NCBI RefSeq assembly: GCF_900143235.1
Contig: NZ_FRDF01000007.1
Location: 121,829 to 185,828 of the forward strand
DNA: 64,000 nucleotides
Reading direction: 5' to 3'
From: Erythrobacter sanguineus
GTDB taxonomy: Bacteria; Pseudomonadota; Alphaproteobacteria; Sphingomonadales; Sphingomonadaceae
The notes beneath the pieces were generated by a model. That model made no database searches. It was not told where the DNA came from and saw only the letters and a program-made list of their open reading frames with translations. Positions 1 through 8,973 of this stretch are shown one piece after another; position 1 is the stretch's first letter; the number at the start of each line of letters is the position of its first letter. Both the position numbers and the translations under genes were made by a program.

Positions 1-399
1 TTGCCCGCCGCTGGTGGCTTGCGCGATGGCATCGACCTTGACGTAGCCGGCATAGGCAACGGTAGTGTTGCCGACGCGGAAGCCCTTGTCTTCCTGCGCC
101 TTGGGCACGGCGATCTGCTGGGCGAGTTCGGCCTGACGATCCTTGAGATCCCGCGTGGCAGCCAGCAATGCGGCGCTCTGGTCGCGCATTTCGGCCTGCT
201 GGGCGCGCATGGCGTTGTCCTGCGCCGAATGATTGCCCGCCTCGGCATCCAGCCGTTCGATCAGCCCTTCGACCAGCTGCTCCAGCCGTTCGATACGGGC
301 CTCCACGCTGGCATCCTGCGCCAGGGCCGGGCTGGCCGACAAGGCGGTTGCCGCGAGCAATGCCGCCCGCACCGCGCCACCTGCGCGCAACTGCTCCAT
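1..399 (-). CDS. DcaP-like outer-membrane porin, N-terminal part (cut by window edge)
   Basis: Only the first 133 residues are present; the gene runs off the left edge. The start at 399 has a strong ribosome site (GGGAGGGG) upstream. A signal peptide ends near SASPALAQ. A coiled-coil segment follows (VEARIERLEQLVEGLIERLD and several heptads rich in Gln, Ala and Glu). The fragment then enters a beta-type segment, FRVGNTTVAYAGYVKVDA, which resembles the first strand of DcaP-type trimeric porins. In that family the coiled coil precedes a 16-strand barrel that passes small anionic substrates. The gene is divergent from acs and shares its promoter region, so uptake of a short organic acid across the outer membrane is a reasonable inference. 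The substrate is not shown by the sequence. Confidence 0.72.
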   Translation of the reverse strand, partial: MEQLRAGGAVRAALLAATALSASPALAQDASVEARIERLEQLVEGLIERLDAEAGNHSAQDNAMRAQQAEMRDQSAALLAATRDLKDRQAELAQQIAVPKAQEDKGFRVGNTTVAYAGYVKVDAIAQATSGGQ

Positions 400-544
400 C
401 AAACCCCTCCCGTCGTTTCTTGTGCGGGCCACAATGGCTGGGGCGCGGGCCGGTGCACAATTAGCCGATGGTCGTAAGACCTTTGTCTGAGGGCGCAGGG
501 CGTGTAGCCTCGTGTAAGACGCAGGCGAACGAGGGAGAGTCGTC
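400..544. promoter_or_regulatory. Divergent porin/acs control region with candidate CrbR site
   Basis: This 145-bp spacer must hold the promoters of both the porin and acs. At 478-490 the sequence GACCTTTGTCTGA contains the inverted half-sites AGAC and GTCT separated by four bases. It matches 10 of 13 positions with a sequence upstream of the symporter operon (8936-8948). A further copy of GTAAGAC lies at 514-520. The acs ribosome site (GGGAGAG) ends about 7 bases before the start codon. Assignment to the neighbouring NarL-type regulator is inference. Confidence 0.45.
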
Positions 545-2476
545 ATGATCCACGCCGTCCAGCGGCCGCAGGCCCACACCGAAACCCATTGCCTGCCCGA
601 GCAATATGCCAAGATGTATCGCCGCTCGATCGAGGCGTCCGATGCCTTCTGGCTGGAACAGGCGCAGCGGCTCGATTGGTTCAAGGCGCCCACGCAGGGC
701 GGCGAATGGGCCTATGATCCGGTCGGCATCAGCTGGTTCGAGGACGGCACGCTCAACCTGTGCCACAATGCGGTGGACCGGCACCTGCCCGAACACGCCG
801 ACCGCACGGCGCTGATTTTCGAGCCTGACGATCCGGCCACCCCCAGCCGCAGCCTGACCTATGGCGAACTTCACCGTGAAGTCGTCCGCATGGCCAACGC
901 GCTCAAGGCGCTGGGGGTCAGGAAGGGCGACCGGGTCACGATCTACATGCCGATGATCCTTGAAGGGGTCACCGCGATGCTCGCCTGCGCGCGTCTGGGC
1001 GCGGTGCATTCGGTGGTGTTCGGCGGCTTCTCGCCCGAGGCGCTGGCTGGCCGGATCGAGGATTGCGGCAGCCGCTTCGTCATCACCGCCGACGAAGGCC
1101 TGCGCGGCGGCAAGCGCGTGCCGCTGAAAGCCAATGTCGATGCGGCGCTGGGCCTTGCCGCCCATGCGACGCCGGTCGACGGGGTGCTGGTGGTGCGCCA
1201 CACTGGCGGCGACATTGCGATGCAGGAAGGCCGCGACCACTGGCTGGCCGATCTTGCCAGCGATGATGATTGCCCCTGCGAGGTGATGGACGCGGAAGAC
1301 CCGCTGTTCATCCTCTACACCTCCGGTTCGACCGGCAAGCCCAAGGGGGTGCTCCACACCACCGGCGGTTACGGCGTGTGGACGGCAACGACCTTTCACT
1401 ACATTTTCGACTACCAACCGGGCGAAGTGTTCTGGTGCACCGCCGATATCGGCTGGGTGACGGGGCATTCCTATGTCGTCTACGGCCCGCTGATGAACGC
1501 GGCGACTGCGGTGGTGTTCGAAGGCGTGCCCAATTACCCCGATCACGGGCGGTTCTGGGACGTGGTGGACAAGCATCAGGTCAACATCATCTACACCGCG
1601 CCCACCGCCATCCGCGCCCTGATGCGCGAAGGCGATGATCACGTGACCAGCCGCAGCCGCGCTTCGCTGCGCCTGCTGGGCAGCGTCGGGGAGCCGATCA
1701 ATCCGGAAGCCTGGCGCTGGTATTTCGACGTGGTGGGCAAGGGCCGCTGCCCGATCATCGACACCTGGTGGCAAACCGAAACCGGAGGCTGCATGATCAC
1801 CACCCTGCCCGGCGCCCACGACATGAAGCCGGGCAGCGCGGGCCTGCCGTTCTTCGGCATCCGCCCGCAACTGGTCGATCATGAGGGACAAGTGCTCGAC
1901 GGCGTGGCCGAGGGCAATCTGTGCATCACCCACAGCTGGCCGGGGCAGGCGCGCACGGTTTACGGCGATCATGACCGCTTCGTGCAGACCTATTTCAGCA
2001 CCTATACCGGCAAATATTTCACCGGCGACGGGTGCAAGCGCGACGCGGACGGATATTACTGGATCACGGGCCGCGTCGATGATGTCATCAACGTTTCGGG
2101 CCACCGCATGGGCACGGCCGAAGTCGAAAGCGCATTGGTGCTCCACCCCAAGGTGGCCGAGGCCGCGGTTGTCGGATACCCGCATGATATCAAGGGGCAG
2201 GGCATCTATTGCTATGTCACCCTGAACGCCGGTGAGGAAGGATCAGGCGCGCTGCTGGCCGAACTGAAGACCCATGTGCGCAAGGAAATCGGACCGATTG
2301 CCACGCCCGATATCATCCACTTCACCGATGGCCTGCCCAAGACCCGCTCGGGCAAGATTATGCGCCGGATCCTGCGCAAGATCGCCGAGAACGAATTCGG
2401 CGCGCTGGGCGATACCTCAACGCTGGCCGATCCTTCGCTGGTCGACCGGCTGATCGAAGGGCGGCAGAACCGCTGA
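545..2476 (+). CDS. acs: Acetyl-CoA synthetase (AMP-forming)
   Basis: 643 residues, full length for Acs, which joins acetate and CoA via an acetyl-adenylate in the cytoplasm. The adenylation-domain loop [12 protein letters not shown] is intact, as are the core motifs [10 protein letters not shown] and YFTGDG. The C-terminal [11 protein letters not shown] carries the lysine that is acetylated to switch the enzyme off in studied homologues. The start at 545 has a GGGAGAG ribosome site. The response-regulator gene follows only 4 bp downstream, so the two are almost certainly co-transcribed, and a kinase, porin and symporter that fit acetate use surround it. A long antisense open frame on the other strand is a by-product of high GC. 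Confidence 0.97.
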   Translation: MIHAVQRPQAHTETHCLPEQYAKMYRRSIEASDAFWLEQAQRLDWFKAPTQGGEWAYDPVGISWFEDGTLNLCHNAVDRHLPEHADRTALIFEPDDPATPSRSLTYGELHREVVRMANALKALGVRKGDRVTIYMPMILEGVTAMLACARLGAVHSVVFGGFSPEALAGRIEDCGSRFVITADEGLRGGKRVPLKANVDAALGLAAHATPVDGVLVVRHTGGDIAMQEGRDHWLADLASDDDCPCEVMDAEDPLFILYTSGSTGKPKGVLHTTGGYGVWTATTFHYIFDYQPGEVFWCTADIGWVTGHSYVVYGPLMNAATAVVFEGVPNYPDHGRFWDVVDKHQVNIIYTAPTAIRALMREGDDHVTSRSRASLRLLGSVGEPINPEAWRWYFDVVGKGRCPIIDTWWQTETGGCMITTLPGAHDMKPGSAGLPFFGIRPQLVDHEGQVLDGVAEGNLCITHSWPGQARTVYGDHDRFVQTYFSTYTGKYFTGDGCKRDADGYYWITGRVDDVINVSGHRMGTAEVESALVLHPKVAEAAVVGYPHDIKGQGIYCYVTLNAGEEGSGALLAELKTHVRKEIGPIATPDIIHFTDGLPKTRSGKIMRRILRKIAENEFGALGDTSTLADPSLVDRLIEGRQNR

Positions 2477-2480
2477 GGCC

Positions 2481-3131
2481 ATGACGGGGCGCGTCATCAT
2501 TGCTGATGATCACCCGCTGTTCCGCAGCGCGCTGGCCCATGCGGTCGGCAAGGTCTGGCCGGCGGCGGCGATCATCGAGGCAAGCAGTGCCGCCGATGCG
2601 CGTGCAGCCTTGCAGGCGGGGGAAGATGGCAGGCAAGCAGAGGCGCTGCTGCTTGATCTGCACATGGCGGATTCGACCGGCCTCAGTGTGCTGATGGACC
2701 TGCGGCAGGATTATCCCGCGCTGCCGATCGTGATCGTCTCCGCCAGCGAAGAACCGCGCGTTGCCGCGGCTGCGGCGCAGCTGGGGGCGGCGGGGTTCAT
2801 CCCCAAATCATCCAGTCTCGATGCCATGCGCGAAGGGCTGAGCGCGGTGCGCGACGGGGACGGGTGGTTCCCCGAAACGGGCGAGAGTACGGACGATGAT
2901 CTCGCCCGCATCGCCAGCCTGACCCCGGCGCAGCGGCGCATCCTTGCCGGCATCCGGCAGGGCTTGCTGAACAAGCAGATCGCCTATGAACTGACCATCA
3001 GCGAGGCAACGGTGAAGGCGCATATCACCGCGATCCTGCGCAAGCTGGGGGTGAACAGCCGCACCCAGGCGGTGCTGCTGGCGGCAAAGCTCGACGTTGA
3101 TCAGCCGGTGGCCGATTCCGGCACGGCCTGA
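2481..3131 (+). CDS. crbR: NarL/FixJ-family response regulator, CrbR-like
   Basis: 216 residues. The N-terminal receiver domain begins VIIADDHPLFR and has the phospho-acceptor Asp59 in LLLDLHM. A LuxR-type helix-turn-helix occupies roughly residues 145-205 (LTPAQRRILAGIRQGLLNKQIA, then SEATVKAHI). In Vibrio and Pseudomonas, CrbR (also called ErdR or AgmR) pairs with a transporter-linked kinase and activates acs and acetate permease genes. Here the gene lies directly behind acs and faces the candidate partner kinase, overlapping its 3' end by 31 bp. The pairing is inferred from context and domain type. Its likely targets are the GAC-N4-GTCT sites at 478-490 and 8936-8948. Confidence 0.85.
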   Translation: MTGRVIIADDHPLFRSALAHAVGKVWPAAAIIEASSAADARAALQAGEDGRQAEALLLDLHMADSTGLSVLMDLRQDYPALPIVIVSASEEPRVAAAAAQLGAAGFIPKSSSLDAMREGLSAVRDGDGWFPETGESTDDDLARIASLTPAQRRILAGIRQGLLNKQIAYELTISEATVKAHITAILRKLGVNSRTQAVLLAAKLDVDQPVADSGTA

Positions 3132-6100
3132 CCGTTCGCCGCACGGCTCTGCGCCAGACAGGTCGCGATCAGCGCGCGCAGGGCCGCGGGCGATGATGGC
3201 TTGAGCAGGCGATTGGCCCCCATCCGCGCCGCTGCCGCTTCTGTTTCGTCGGAAGCTTCTGCCGTGAGCAGGATCACCGGCGGGCTGGCCCGCCAGGCCT
3301 CGCACAGCATCGCATAGGCGGCATCGCCGCGTTCTGCCCCGTCAAGCCGAAAGTCCATGATTGCGATATCCGGGGCATGGGGCGTCGCCGCTGCCGCCTC
3401 CGCGCCGCTTGCTGCGCAGGTGACGGTCAGCCCCCACTTGCCGAGCAGCGCCGCCGTGGCGGCCAGCGCGGTGGCATCATTATCCACCACCAACACTCGC
3501 GCTTCGCCCAGCCGTCCCGGCGCGCGCGCCGGGGCAGGTGCCCTCGCCGGAGCCAGCTCGCGTCGCAACACCGGCATGGCAAAGGCAAAGCGGCTGCCGC
3601 GCCCGACCTCGGATGTCGTCTCGATTGCGATGTCGAGCAGCCGCGCCGCCCGCCGCACGATCGCCAGACCAAGCCCAAGCCCCTCGCGGTCGCTGGATAC
3701 GCCGCGTTCGAATTCGCCGAAGATACGCTCGATATCGCCCGCCGCAATCCCGCGCCCGCTGTCGTGGACACAGATCAGCACGCCATCGCCGCGCCGCCGC
3801 ACCCCGATCAGCACGCCGCCGCTGGCGGTATAGCGCACAGCGTTGCTCACCAGATTGCGCACCACGCTGGTCAGCAGCGCGCGGTCTGCCATCACCCAGG
3901 CGCTGGTCCGCACCCGTCGCAGGCGCAAGCCCATGGCCTGCGCCTGAAGCGCAAATTCGCGCGCCACATCCTCGAACAGCTGATCGAGCGCGACCGGTTC
4001 AGGCACCGCCACTACCCCGCCGCTGTCGAGCTTGGAGATGTCGAGCAGCGCGCGGATCAGCCGGTCTGCCGCAATGATCGAACCATCCAGATCAGCCACC
4101 AGCCGTTCCAGCTGCGGCCGTCCGGCGACTTCCTCTCCCAGCGCCGAAGCGAACAGGCGGGCGGCGTTGAGCGGCTGGATCAGGTCATGACTGGCCGCGG
4201 CCAGAAACCGGGTTTTCGACCGGGTCGCCTGCGCCAGAGCCGCGTTCGCGGCGCTCAGCTGGCGGGTGCGTGTCGCGACCTTTTCCTCCAGCGCCTGTTC
4301 GGCGCGGCGATCGGCGGTGATGTCGGTATAGGAGGTGGTATAGCCGCCCCCCGGCGTCGGCGCGCCGACGATGCGCAGCACCCGGCCATCGAACTGTTCG
4401 CGCTCCATCCGGTGTTCGGTTCCGGCGCGCATGTGATCTAGTCGCCGCGCCACCTGTTCGGCGATCTCGGCTTCTGAAGCGTGACCGCGTTCGAGGTTGA
4501 AGCGGATCAGATCGGCAATTGGCGTGCCGACCTGCACCAGATGGTCGGGCAGATCGAACAATTGCTGGTAACGGCTGTTCCACGCCACCAGCCGCATCTC
4601 GCCATCCACCAGCGCCACGCCCTGATCGATGCTTTCGATTGCGGTCTGGAGCAGCTCGCCCGAGAAGTTGAGGCGGCGATTGGTCTCGCCGAACATGGCG
4701 ACCACTTCGGGCAGCGGGATCGGATCGCCGCCCGCCCATGATGCCACCAGCATCCGCGCCGAAGACGTGCCGATCACGCCCGAAATCATCCGCTCGGCCA
4801 GTTCCAGCACCGCTGCGTCAGCCGGATCGCCATTGCGCAAGGGCAGGGCGGCCAGCGCGGCATCGGCGCGCTCGCGTCCGACGAATTGCGTCAGCAGCAC
4901 GCGCACATCGCCCACCCGCTTGGCCGTGGTGCGGCGCGGTATGCTGCCCGGCATCGGCGTGCCGACAAAGGCGGCGGCCTGCGCCTGATCGAGCAGCGAT
5001 GGGCGGATGATGGACGAGCCCAGCCAGTAAAGGAATGCGTTGACCCCAAGGCTGATCACCACCCCCGAGACCAGAGGATCGGCATGGATGCTGACCGGGG
5101 GCGCGCTGCCGGTGGCCGCGGGCCAGATCAGCAGCACCAGCCACAGCGCAAACCCTGCTGCAAGCCCCGTCAGCATCCCCGCCCGGTTGCCGCGCTGGCT
5201 GATCATGCCGAGCACCAGTCCCGGCGCGAATTGCGCCGCAGCCGCAAAGGCCAGCGTGCCGAGCCCTGCAAGATCGGTGATCCCGGCAAAACCGCGATAA
5301 AACGCAAAAGCGCATGCCAGTAGCGCCGCGATCACCACCCGCCGGATCAGCAGCAGGCGCGCAGGCATGCGGCTGCGATCGGCCTTCCCCGCAAGCGCGC
5401 GGCGCAGCAACAAGGGCGCGATCAGATCATTGGTGATCATGATCGACAGCGCCACGCTGGCGACCACGATCATCCCCGCCGCCGCCGAAAAGCCGCCAAG
5501 AAACACCAGCAGCGCGAGCGCATTATTCCCACTCGCCAGCGGCAGGGCCAGCACGATGGTATCGGGATCGGTCCCCGCAGGCAGCAGCGCCAGCCCCGCC
5601 AGCACGATCGGCACGATCACCAGCGCTGTCAGCGCAAGATAGGCCGGAAACACCCATTGCATCGCCGGGCTGGCGCGCTCGCCCGGTGCTTCGATAAAGC
5701 TCATGTGGAACTGGCGCGGCAGGCACAGCGCGGCGGCGGCGGCGATCAGGGTGAGGACGGCAAAGCGCGCGTCGATCTGGTCCGGCGCGAGCAGCGCGGG
5801 CGCGGCCGGCGGATCAACCGCATCGCTGGTCAGCAGCAGCCAGACCGCCAGCGCGCCGAGCGCCAGAAGCGCGGCAAGCTTGACCACCGCCTCCACCGCG
5901 ATGGTCAGCACCAGACCGGCGTTGTCCCCGGCGCGATCTGCGCGGCGCGATCCGAACAGGATCGCGAACAGCCCCATCAGCCCGGTCACCAGCAGCACCA
6001 GTTCATCGGCGGCCAGCTGAACCCGCAAGGTCGGATCCAGCGTCATCAGCGCCGCCCCGACCGATTCCAGTTGCAGCGCCATGTACGGCAGCGCACCGAT

Positions 6101-6469
6101 CGTCGCGATCACCGTGACCAGCGCGGCCAGCCCCGCGCTCTTGCCATAGCGGGCCGAGAGGAAATCGGCGATCGAGGTCGAATGCTGGGCCTTGGCCTGG
6201 GCCAGAATCTTGCGCACCAGCCCAAAGCCCAGCGTGAAGACCAGAATTGGCCCAAGATAGATCGGCAGGTAATCCAGCCCCCCGGTCGCCGCCGTTCCGA
6301 CCCCGCCAAAGAAGGTCCAGCTGGTGCAATAGACCGCAAGGCTGAGGCCGTAGACGGTTCCGGAATGGCGCAGCAGCCGGGGGCTTTGCGTCCGGTCGCG
6401 CCACGCGGCCAGCCAGAACAGCCCGCCCAGATAGACAATCGCCGCTGCAATCGCGGCTCCCAGCATCAT
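3101..6469 (-). CDS. crbS: Transporter-fused hybrid sensor histidine kinase, CrbS-like
   Basis: 1122 residues from the chosen start at 6469, which has an AGGACGG ribosome site; a longer frame to 6538 lacks one. Residues 1 to about 490 form a sodium/solute symporter-type membrane domain with about a dozen helices. A PAS domain follows (near 600-720, SIDQGVALVDG). Next is a dimerisation domain with His761 in ASHDLIQPLN, an ATPase domain with GLGLGLAIVRR, and a C-terminal receiver with Asp1039 in MDFRLD. This SSS-PAS-HK-REC architecture is that of CrbS/MxtR, the sensor of the acetate switch. It probably phosphorylates the adjacent regulator. Whether the membrane domain transports or only senses cannot be told here. 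Confidence 0.9.
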   Translation of the reverse strand: MMLGAAIAAAIVYLGGLFWLAAWRDRTQSPRLLRHSGTVYGLSLAVYCTSWTFFGGVGTAATGGLDYLPIYLGPILVFTLGFGLVRKILAQAKAQHSTSIADFLSARYGKSAGLAALVTVIATIGALPYMALQLESVGAALMTLDPTLRVQLAADELVLLVTGLMGLFAILFGSRRADRAGDNAGLVLTIAVEAVVKLAALLALGALAVWLLLTSDAVDPPAAPALLAPDQIDARFAVLTLIAAAAALCLPRQFHMSFIEAPGERASPAMQWVFPAYLALTALVIVPIVLAGLALLPAGTDPDTIVLALPLASGNNALALLVFLGGFSAAAGMIVVASVALSIMITNDLIAPLLLRRALAGKADRSRMPARLLLIRRVVIAALLACAFAFYRGFAGITDLAGLGTLAFAAAAQFAPGLVLGMISQRGNRAGMLTGLAAGFALWLVLLIWPAATGSAPPVSIHADPLVSGVVISLGVNAFLYWLGSSIIRPSLLDQAQAAAFVGTPMPGSIPRRTTAKRVGDVRVLLTQFVGRERADAALAALPLRNGDPADAAVLELAERMISGVIGTSSARMLVASWAGGDPIPLPEVVAMFGETNRRLNFSGELLQTAIESIDQGVALVDGEMRLVAWNSRYQQLFDLPDHLVQVGTPIADLIRFNLERGHASEAEIAEQVARRLDHMRAGTEHRMEREQFDGRVLRIVGAPTPGGGYTTSYTDITADRRAEQALEEKVATRTRQLSAANAALAQATRSKTRFLAAASHDLIQPLNAARLFASALGEEVAGRPQLERLVADLDGSIIAADRLIRALLDISKLDSGGVVAVPEPVALDQLFEDVAREFALQAQAMGLRLRRVRTSAWVMADRALLTSVVRNLVSNAVRYTASGGVLIGVRRRGDGVLICVHDSGRGIAAGDIERIFGEFERGVSSDREGLGLGLAIVRRAARLLDIAIETTSEVGRGSRFAFAMPVLRRELAPARAPAPARAPGRLGEARVLVVDNDATALAATAALLGKWGLTVTCAASGAEAAAATPHAPDIAIMDFRLDGAERGDAAYAMLCEAWRASPPVILLTAEASDETEAAAARMGANRLLKPSSPAALRALIATCLAQSRAANGQAVPESATG

Positions 6470-6606
6470 TGTCCCGTCCTCTCCCTCGGGCGAAAAACTA
6501 CGCCAATCCGGCAAATTGGCAAGCACCCGCACATGCAAAGGGGCGGCACCCGTTGCCGGATGCCGTCCCTTTCCCCGGTGCGACCCGAGGGGTGTCAGTG
6601 CAAGTC

Positions 6607-6672
6607 TTGGTTAAGCCCGTGCGGCGCCTGAGCATTTCCAGCGCGTGATGCGTCAGCATCTTGGCGCGCTGG
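6607..6672 (-). repeat. 66-bp structured repeat, copy 1 (3' end of symporter gene)
   Basis: Identical at 65 of 66 positions to the reverse complement of 58208-58273. In the minus-strand direction it begins 2 bases after the symporter stop codon. Its first half can fold: CCAGCGCG pairs perfectly with CGCGCTGG, enclosing GATGC/GCATC around a four-base loop. The second half ends in GGGCTTAACC. No U-tract follows, so it is not a standard intrinsic terminator. The other copy sits in the same orientation behind tamB, so a 3'-UTR role (RNA stabilisation, processing or a released small RNA) is possible. Confidence 0.85.
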
Positions 6673-6674
6673 CC

Positions 6675-8453
6675 TTAATGCACGTGAGCCTCACCCGCGC
6701 CGCGCGGCACGCGGATCGAATCGACCAGCTTGCGCACTTCGATGGGCGGGCCAGCCGTGACCGATGACACCGCGATGGCGATGCCGAAATTGATCAGCAT
6801 CCCGATCACCCCGATCCCTTCCGGCGAAACCCCGAACAGCCAGTTGGCCGCCACATTCGCTTCGGGCGCGGCGATCAGCTTGAAGTAGACGATATAGCCG
6901 AAGGTGAAGGCCAGCCCCGACACCATGCCTGCTATGGCCCCTTCCTTGTTCATGCGCTTGGAGAAGATGCCCATGAAGATCGCCGGGAACAGGCTGCCTG
7001 CGGCAAGGCCGAAGGCAAAGGCCACGACCTGCGCGACCCAGCCCGGCGGGTAGATGCCGAGATAGCCCGCAATCACGATCGCCGCCGTCGCCGCGATCCG
7101 CGCCGCGCGCAATTCGCCCTTTTCCGAGATGTTCGGCCGGAAGGTCTGTTTCAGCAGATCGTGGCTGACAGATGCGGAGATCACCAGCAACAGCCCCGCC
7201 GCGGTGGAGAGCGCCGCCGCCAGACCGCCTGCCGCCACCAGCGCGATCACCCAGCCCGGCAGCTTGCCGATTTCCGGGTTGGCCAGCACCATGATGTCCT
7301 GATCGACATAGACCTCGTTGGCATTGCCTGCGACCGGGGTGTTGGCCACCGCCCGTTCGCCCGATGCGCCGGTCTCGCCGGTGAATTCGGGTTTCCCGGC
7401 AAAGGCATCGCCCTTGCGGTATTGCATCACCCCGTCGCCGTTCTTGTCCTTGAAGGCGATCAGGTCATTGCGTTCCCAGTTGGTGAACCAGCCGGGGGCT
7501 TCGCTGTAAGATTGCTCGTTGACGTTATCGATGAAGTTCAGCCGCGCGAACGCGCCGACCGCAGGCGCAGTGGTGTAGAGCAGGGCGATGAAGACCAGCG
7601 CCCAGCCCGCCGACAGCCGCGCGTCCGATGCCTTGGGCACGGTGAAAAAGCGCACGATCACGTGCGGCAGGCCTGCCGTGCCGACCATCAGCGCCAGCGT
7701 GATGCAGAACACATCGACCATGCTTTTCTGGCCAGCGGTGTATTCTGCAAAGCCCAGATCGGTCAGCACCAGATCGAGCTTTTGCAGCACATACAGCCCC
7801 GACCCGTCATTCACCGTCGAACCGAGACCCAGCTGCGGGATCGGATTGCCGGTGATCATGAAACTGAGGAAGAAGGCCGGCACCATATAGGCGAAGATCA
7901 GCACGCAGAACTGCGCCACCTGGGTATAGGTGATGCCCTTCATCCCGCCGAGCACCGAATAGAAGAACACGATGCCCATGCCGATGATCACGCCGGTGGT
8001 GATGTCGACATCAAGAAAGCGTGAAAACACGATCCCGACCCCGCGCATCTGCCCGGCAATATAGGTAAAGCTGATGAAGATCAGGCAGATCACCGCCACC
8101 ACGCGCGCCGCCTTGCTGTAGTACCGCGTGCCGATGAAATCGGGCACGGTGAACTGGCCGAACTTGCGCAGGTATGGCGCGAGCAACAGCGCCAGCAGCA
8201 CATAGCCGCCGGTCCAGCCCATCAGGTAGACCGACGCATCATAGCCGACAAAGGCGATGATCCCGGCCATCGAGATAAAGCTCGCCGCGCTCATCCAGTC
8301 GGCGGCGGTCGCCATGCCGTTGACCACCGGGTTGACCCCGCCGCCCGCGACATAGAATTCCTTGGTCGATCCCGCACGGCTCCAGATGGCGATGCCGCTA
8401 TAGACCGCAAAGCTTACCCCTACGAAGAGGTAGATCAGGGTTTGTGTGTCCAT
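6675..8453 (-). CDS. Sodium:solute symporter, large subunit (VC_2705/ActP-like)
   Basis: 592 residues with about 13 membrane helices. It shows the SSS-family signatures FYVAGGGVNPVVNGMATAADWMS and AALSTAAGLLLVISASVSHDLLK. The sequence and its small-subunit partner match the VC_2705 subfamily, related to the acetate permease ActP. A soluble insertion near residues 325-350 contains DKNGDGVMQYRKGD, which resembles an EF-hand calcium loop. The start at 8453 has a GAGGGG ribosome site that overlaps the stop of the upstream small subunit, so translation is probably coupled. The location beside acs and crbSR suggests acetate or another short carboxylate as substrate. A 66-bp repeat follows the stop codon. 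Confidence 0.92.
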   Translation of the reverse strand: MDTQTLIYLFVGVSFAVYSGIAIWSRAGSTKEFYVAGGGVNPVVNGMATAADWMSAASFISMAGIIAFVGYDASVYLMGWTGGYVLLALLLAPYLRKFGQFTVPDFIGTRYYSKAARVVAVICLIFISFTYIAGQMRGVGIVFSRFLDVDITTGVIIGMGIVFFYSVLGGMKGITYTQVAQFCVLIFAYMVPAFFLSFMITGNPIPQLGLGSTVNDGSGLYVLQKLDLVLTDLGFAEYTAGQKSMVDVFCITLALMVGTAGLPHVIVRFFTVPKASDARLSAGWALVFIALLYTTAPAVGAFARLNFIDNVNEQSYSEAPGWFTNWERNDLIAFKDKNGDGVMQYRKGDAFAGKPEFTGETGASGERAVANTPVAGNANEVYVDQDIMVLANPEIGKLPGWVIALVAAGGLAAALSTAAGLLLVISASVSHDLLKQTFRPNISEKGELRAARIAATAAIVIAGYLGIYPPGWVAQVVAFAFGLAAGSLFPAIFMGIFSKRMNKEGAIAGMVSGLAFTFGYIVYFKLIAAPEANVAANWLFGVSPEGIGVIGMLINFGIAIAVSSVTAGPPIEVRKLVDSIRVPRGAGEAHVH

Positions 8454-8465
8454 TGTCCGGCCCCC

Positions 8466-8843
8466 TCAATCGTCGAGATCATATTTGTGTTCGATCTGCT
8501 TCATGCGCACGACGTAGAAGAAGATCAGCGCGATGAAGACGTAGATCGAACCCTGCTGGGCGAACCAGAAGCCGAGCGGGTAACCGCCGAGCATGAACTG
8601 ATCGAGCCATTCGCGAAACAGGATGCCCGCGCCGAAGGAGCAAGCGAACCAGATCGCCATCAGCACGCCCAGCAGGCGCAGGTTTTCGTGCCAATAGGCG
8701 TCTTCGCGCAGATTGGTTTCGCCGTCGGCGGTGGTCTGGTTGATATCAGGCAGGCTCTGCGGGGCTTCGCCGGGCTCGTCATGCCCTGTGACCCCGCCAT
8801 TCATCTCGCCCTTAACCTCGCCGTTCGGCGTTTGCTGGTTCAT
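8466..8843 (-). CDS. DUF4212 symporter small subunit
   Basis: 125 residues. The start at 8843 (MNQQTPNGEVKG) has a GAGAGGGGG ribosome site; an open frame extending to 8903 has none. After a polar N-terminus of about 55 residues come WHENLRLLGVLMAIWFACSF and LGFWFAQQGSIYVFIALIFF, two membrane helices, then a charged tail. This matches the DUF4212 small partner found with VC_2705-type symporters (the role played by YjcH for ActP). It lies 12 bp upstream of the large subunit in one operon. The family's exact function is not settled. Confidence 0.9.
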   Translation of the reverse strand: MNQQTPNGEVKGEMNGGVTGHDEPGEAPQSLPDINQTTADGETNLREDAYWHENLRLLGVLMAIWFACSFGAGILFREWLDQFMLGGYPLGFWFAQQGSIYVFIALIFFYVVRMKQIEHKYDLDD

Positions 8844-8935
8844 CTTGCGTCCCCCTCTCCTGGGCATGAACGGCGCGCGGCACAGCGCCCGATCATGCCG
8901 CAAGGCTAAGCGAGCGGGATGCCCAGTGCGAGAGC

Positions 8936-8948
8936 GACTTTAGTCTAA
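8936..8948. promoter_or_regulatory. Candidate CrbR operator upstream of symporter operon
   Basis: GACTTTAGTCTAA lies 93 bp before the start of the small-subunit gene. It shares 10 of 13 bases with GACCTTTGTCTGA at 478-490 in the porin/acs promoter region, with the same GAC-N4-GTCT-N-A layout. Both lie at distances suitable for an activator. The site is recognised only by this comparison. Confidence 0.42.
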
Positions 8949-8973
8949 CATTTGCCCAGTCTGTCCCGCCGGA

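Noticed and set aside
461..2185. 574-codon open frame antisense to acs
   Set aside because: It is rich in His, Arg, Ala and Asp with no domain, and mirrors a clear acs gene. Long antisense frames are expected at this GC content.
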